Positions 63,834-64,000 of a DNA stretch of 64,000 nt are shown here, in pieces. Made by a program: the position numbers and the translations under genes. Each line of letters begins with the position of its first letter. Within the stretch, counting starts at the first letter, position 1. Source of the stretch: Foliimonas ilicis (GTDB lineage Bacteria > Pseudomonadota > Alphaproteobacteria > Rhizobiales > Rhizobiaceae); assembly GCF_039939195.1 (NCBI RefSeq), contig NZ_JBDUUH010000008.1, positions 62,001 to 126,000 of the forward strand, written 5' to 3'. Under the pieces are notes generated by a model that was not told where the DNA came from, did not search any database, and saw nothing but the letters and a program-made list of their open reading frames with translations.

Positions 63834-64000
63834 ATGGCCCACATCAAGCTGCAAAACATCACTAAAACCTTCGGCGACCACACAGCGCTGAAAGGTCTTG
63901 ACCTCGAAATCGAGGACGGCGAATTCTTCGTGCTGCTTGGCGAAACAGGTGCAGGCAAAACCACCACACTGCGCCTGATCGCAGGCCTCGAAAAGCCGAC
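63834..64000 (+). CDS. ABC transporter ATPase, second of two (cut by window end)
   Basis: The first 55 residues are present: IKLQNITKTFGDHTALKGLDLEIEDGEFFVLLGETGAGKTTTLRLIAGLEKP, with Walker A GETGAGKTT. GGAGG seven bases before the ATG supports the start. Two different ATPases in one operon, with two permeases and a small membrane protein, recalls the rhizobial glycerol-type transporter architecture. The rest lies beyond the window. Confidence 0.88.
   Translation, partial: MAHIKLQNITKTFGDHTALKGLDLEIEDGEFFVLLGETGAGKTTTLRLIAGLEKP

Overview
The window comes from an alphaproteobacterium, most likely of the order Hyphomicrobiales (Rhizobiales) and plausibly Brucellaceae (Ochrobactrum/Brucella-like). 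The reasons are the high-GC codon usage, the rhizobial-type L-rhamnose locus (rhaDI divergent from rhaRSTPQUK), the ExoF-like export protein, the B12-dependent MetH with a cobalamin riboswitch nearby, and several families of GC-rich intergenic palindromes. I see no tRNA, rRNA or CRISPR. Species assignment is inference.

Layout. 1-78: tail of an unidentified membrane protein. 170-3967: metH. 4003-4956: a palindromic intergenic repeat split by an IS1-family element (4044-4828) whose transposase needs -1 frameshifting. 5109-8199: a cobalamin riboswitch followed by glycine-betaine monooxygenase genes gbcA and gbcB and a small coupled ORF. 8241-19130: complete L-rhamnose catabolism and ABC uptake. 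19151-21018: a Crp/Fnr-type and a LuxR-type regulator. 21059-47821: a large extracellular/surface polysaccharide cluster. It holds a BY-kinase co-polymerase and ExoF-like exporter, gmd-fcl for GDP-L-fucose, five glycosyltransferases, a WecA-like initiating transferase, a Wzy-like polymerase, a Wzx-like flippase and a pyruvyl transferase. It also holds an unusual sugar-modification set: cytidylyltransferase-like, C-methyltransferase-like, RmlC-like, DUF4910 aminopeptidase-like, NAD-epimerase, class III aminotransferase and PIG-L deacetylase. A secreted GH140-like enzyme completes it. 48237-50317: rpiB-dgoK-dgoA sugar acid genes. 50595-53958: ugd, a GT4 glycosyltransferase and a KDG kinase. 54039-57917: M24 peptidase, then divergent cupin, PEP-hydrolase-family and Tm-1-like (UPF0261) genes. 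57979-64000: TetR-type regulator and a two-ATPase sugar/polyol ABC transporter running off the window end.

How the parts fit. The rhamnose locus imports and mutarotates L-rhamnose, then isomerises, phosphorylates and cleaves it. A pair of 14-bp inverted repeats between rhaD and the DeoR-type regulator is a good operator candidate. The polysaccharide cluster contains a near-complete Wzx/Wzy-type pathway with a fucose supply and probably at least one rare decorated sugar. NarL-heptamer-like clusters occur in three of its control regions and could be targets of its own LuxR-type regulator. The region 53.9-64 kb contains two near-identical ACTGGT-N3-ACCAG operators, one before the M24 peptidase and one before the ABC transporter, which suggests one regulon with a regulator outside the window.

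Most interesting points: a B12 riboswitch ahead of glycine-betaine demethylation genes; an IS1-family element inside a MITE-like repeat; the unassigned sugar pathway; and the shared operators at 53.9 and 58.7 kb.
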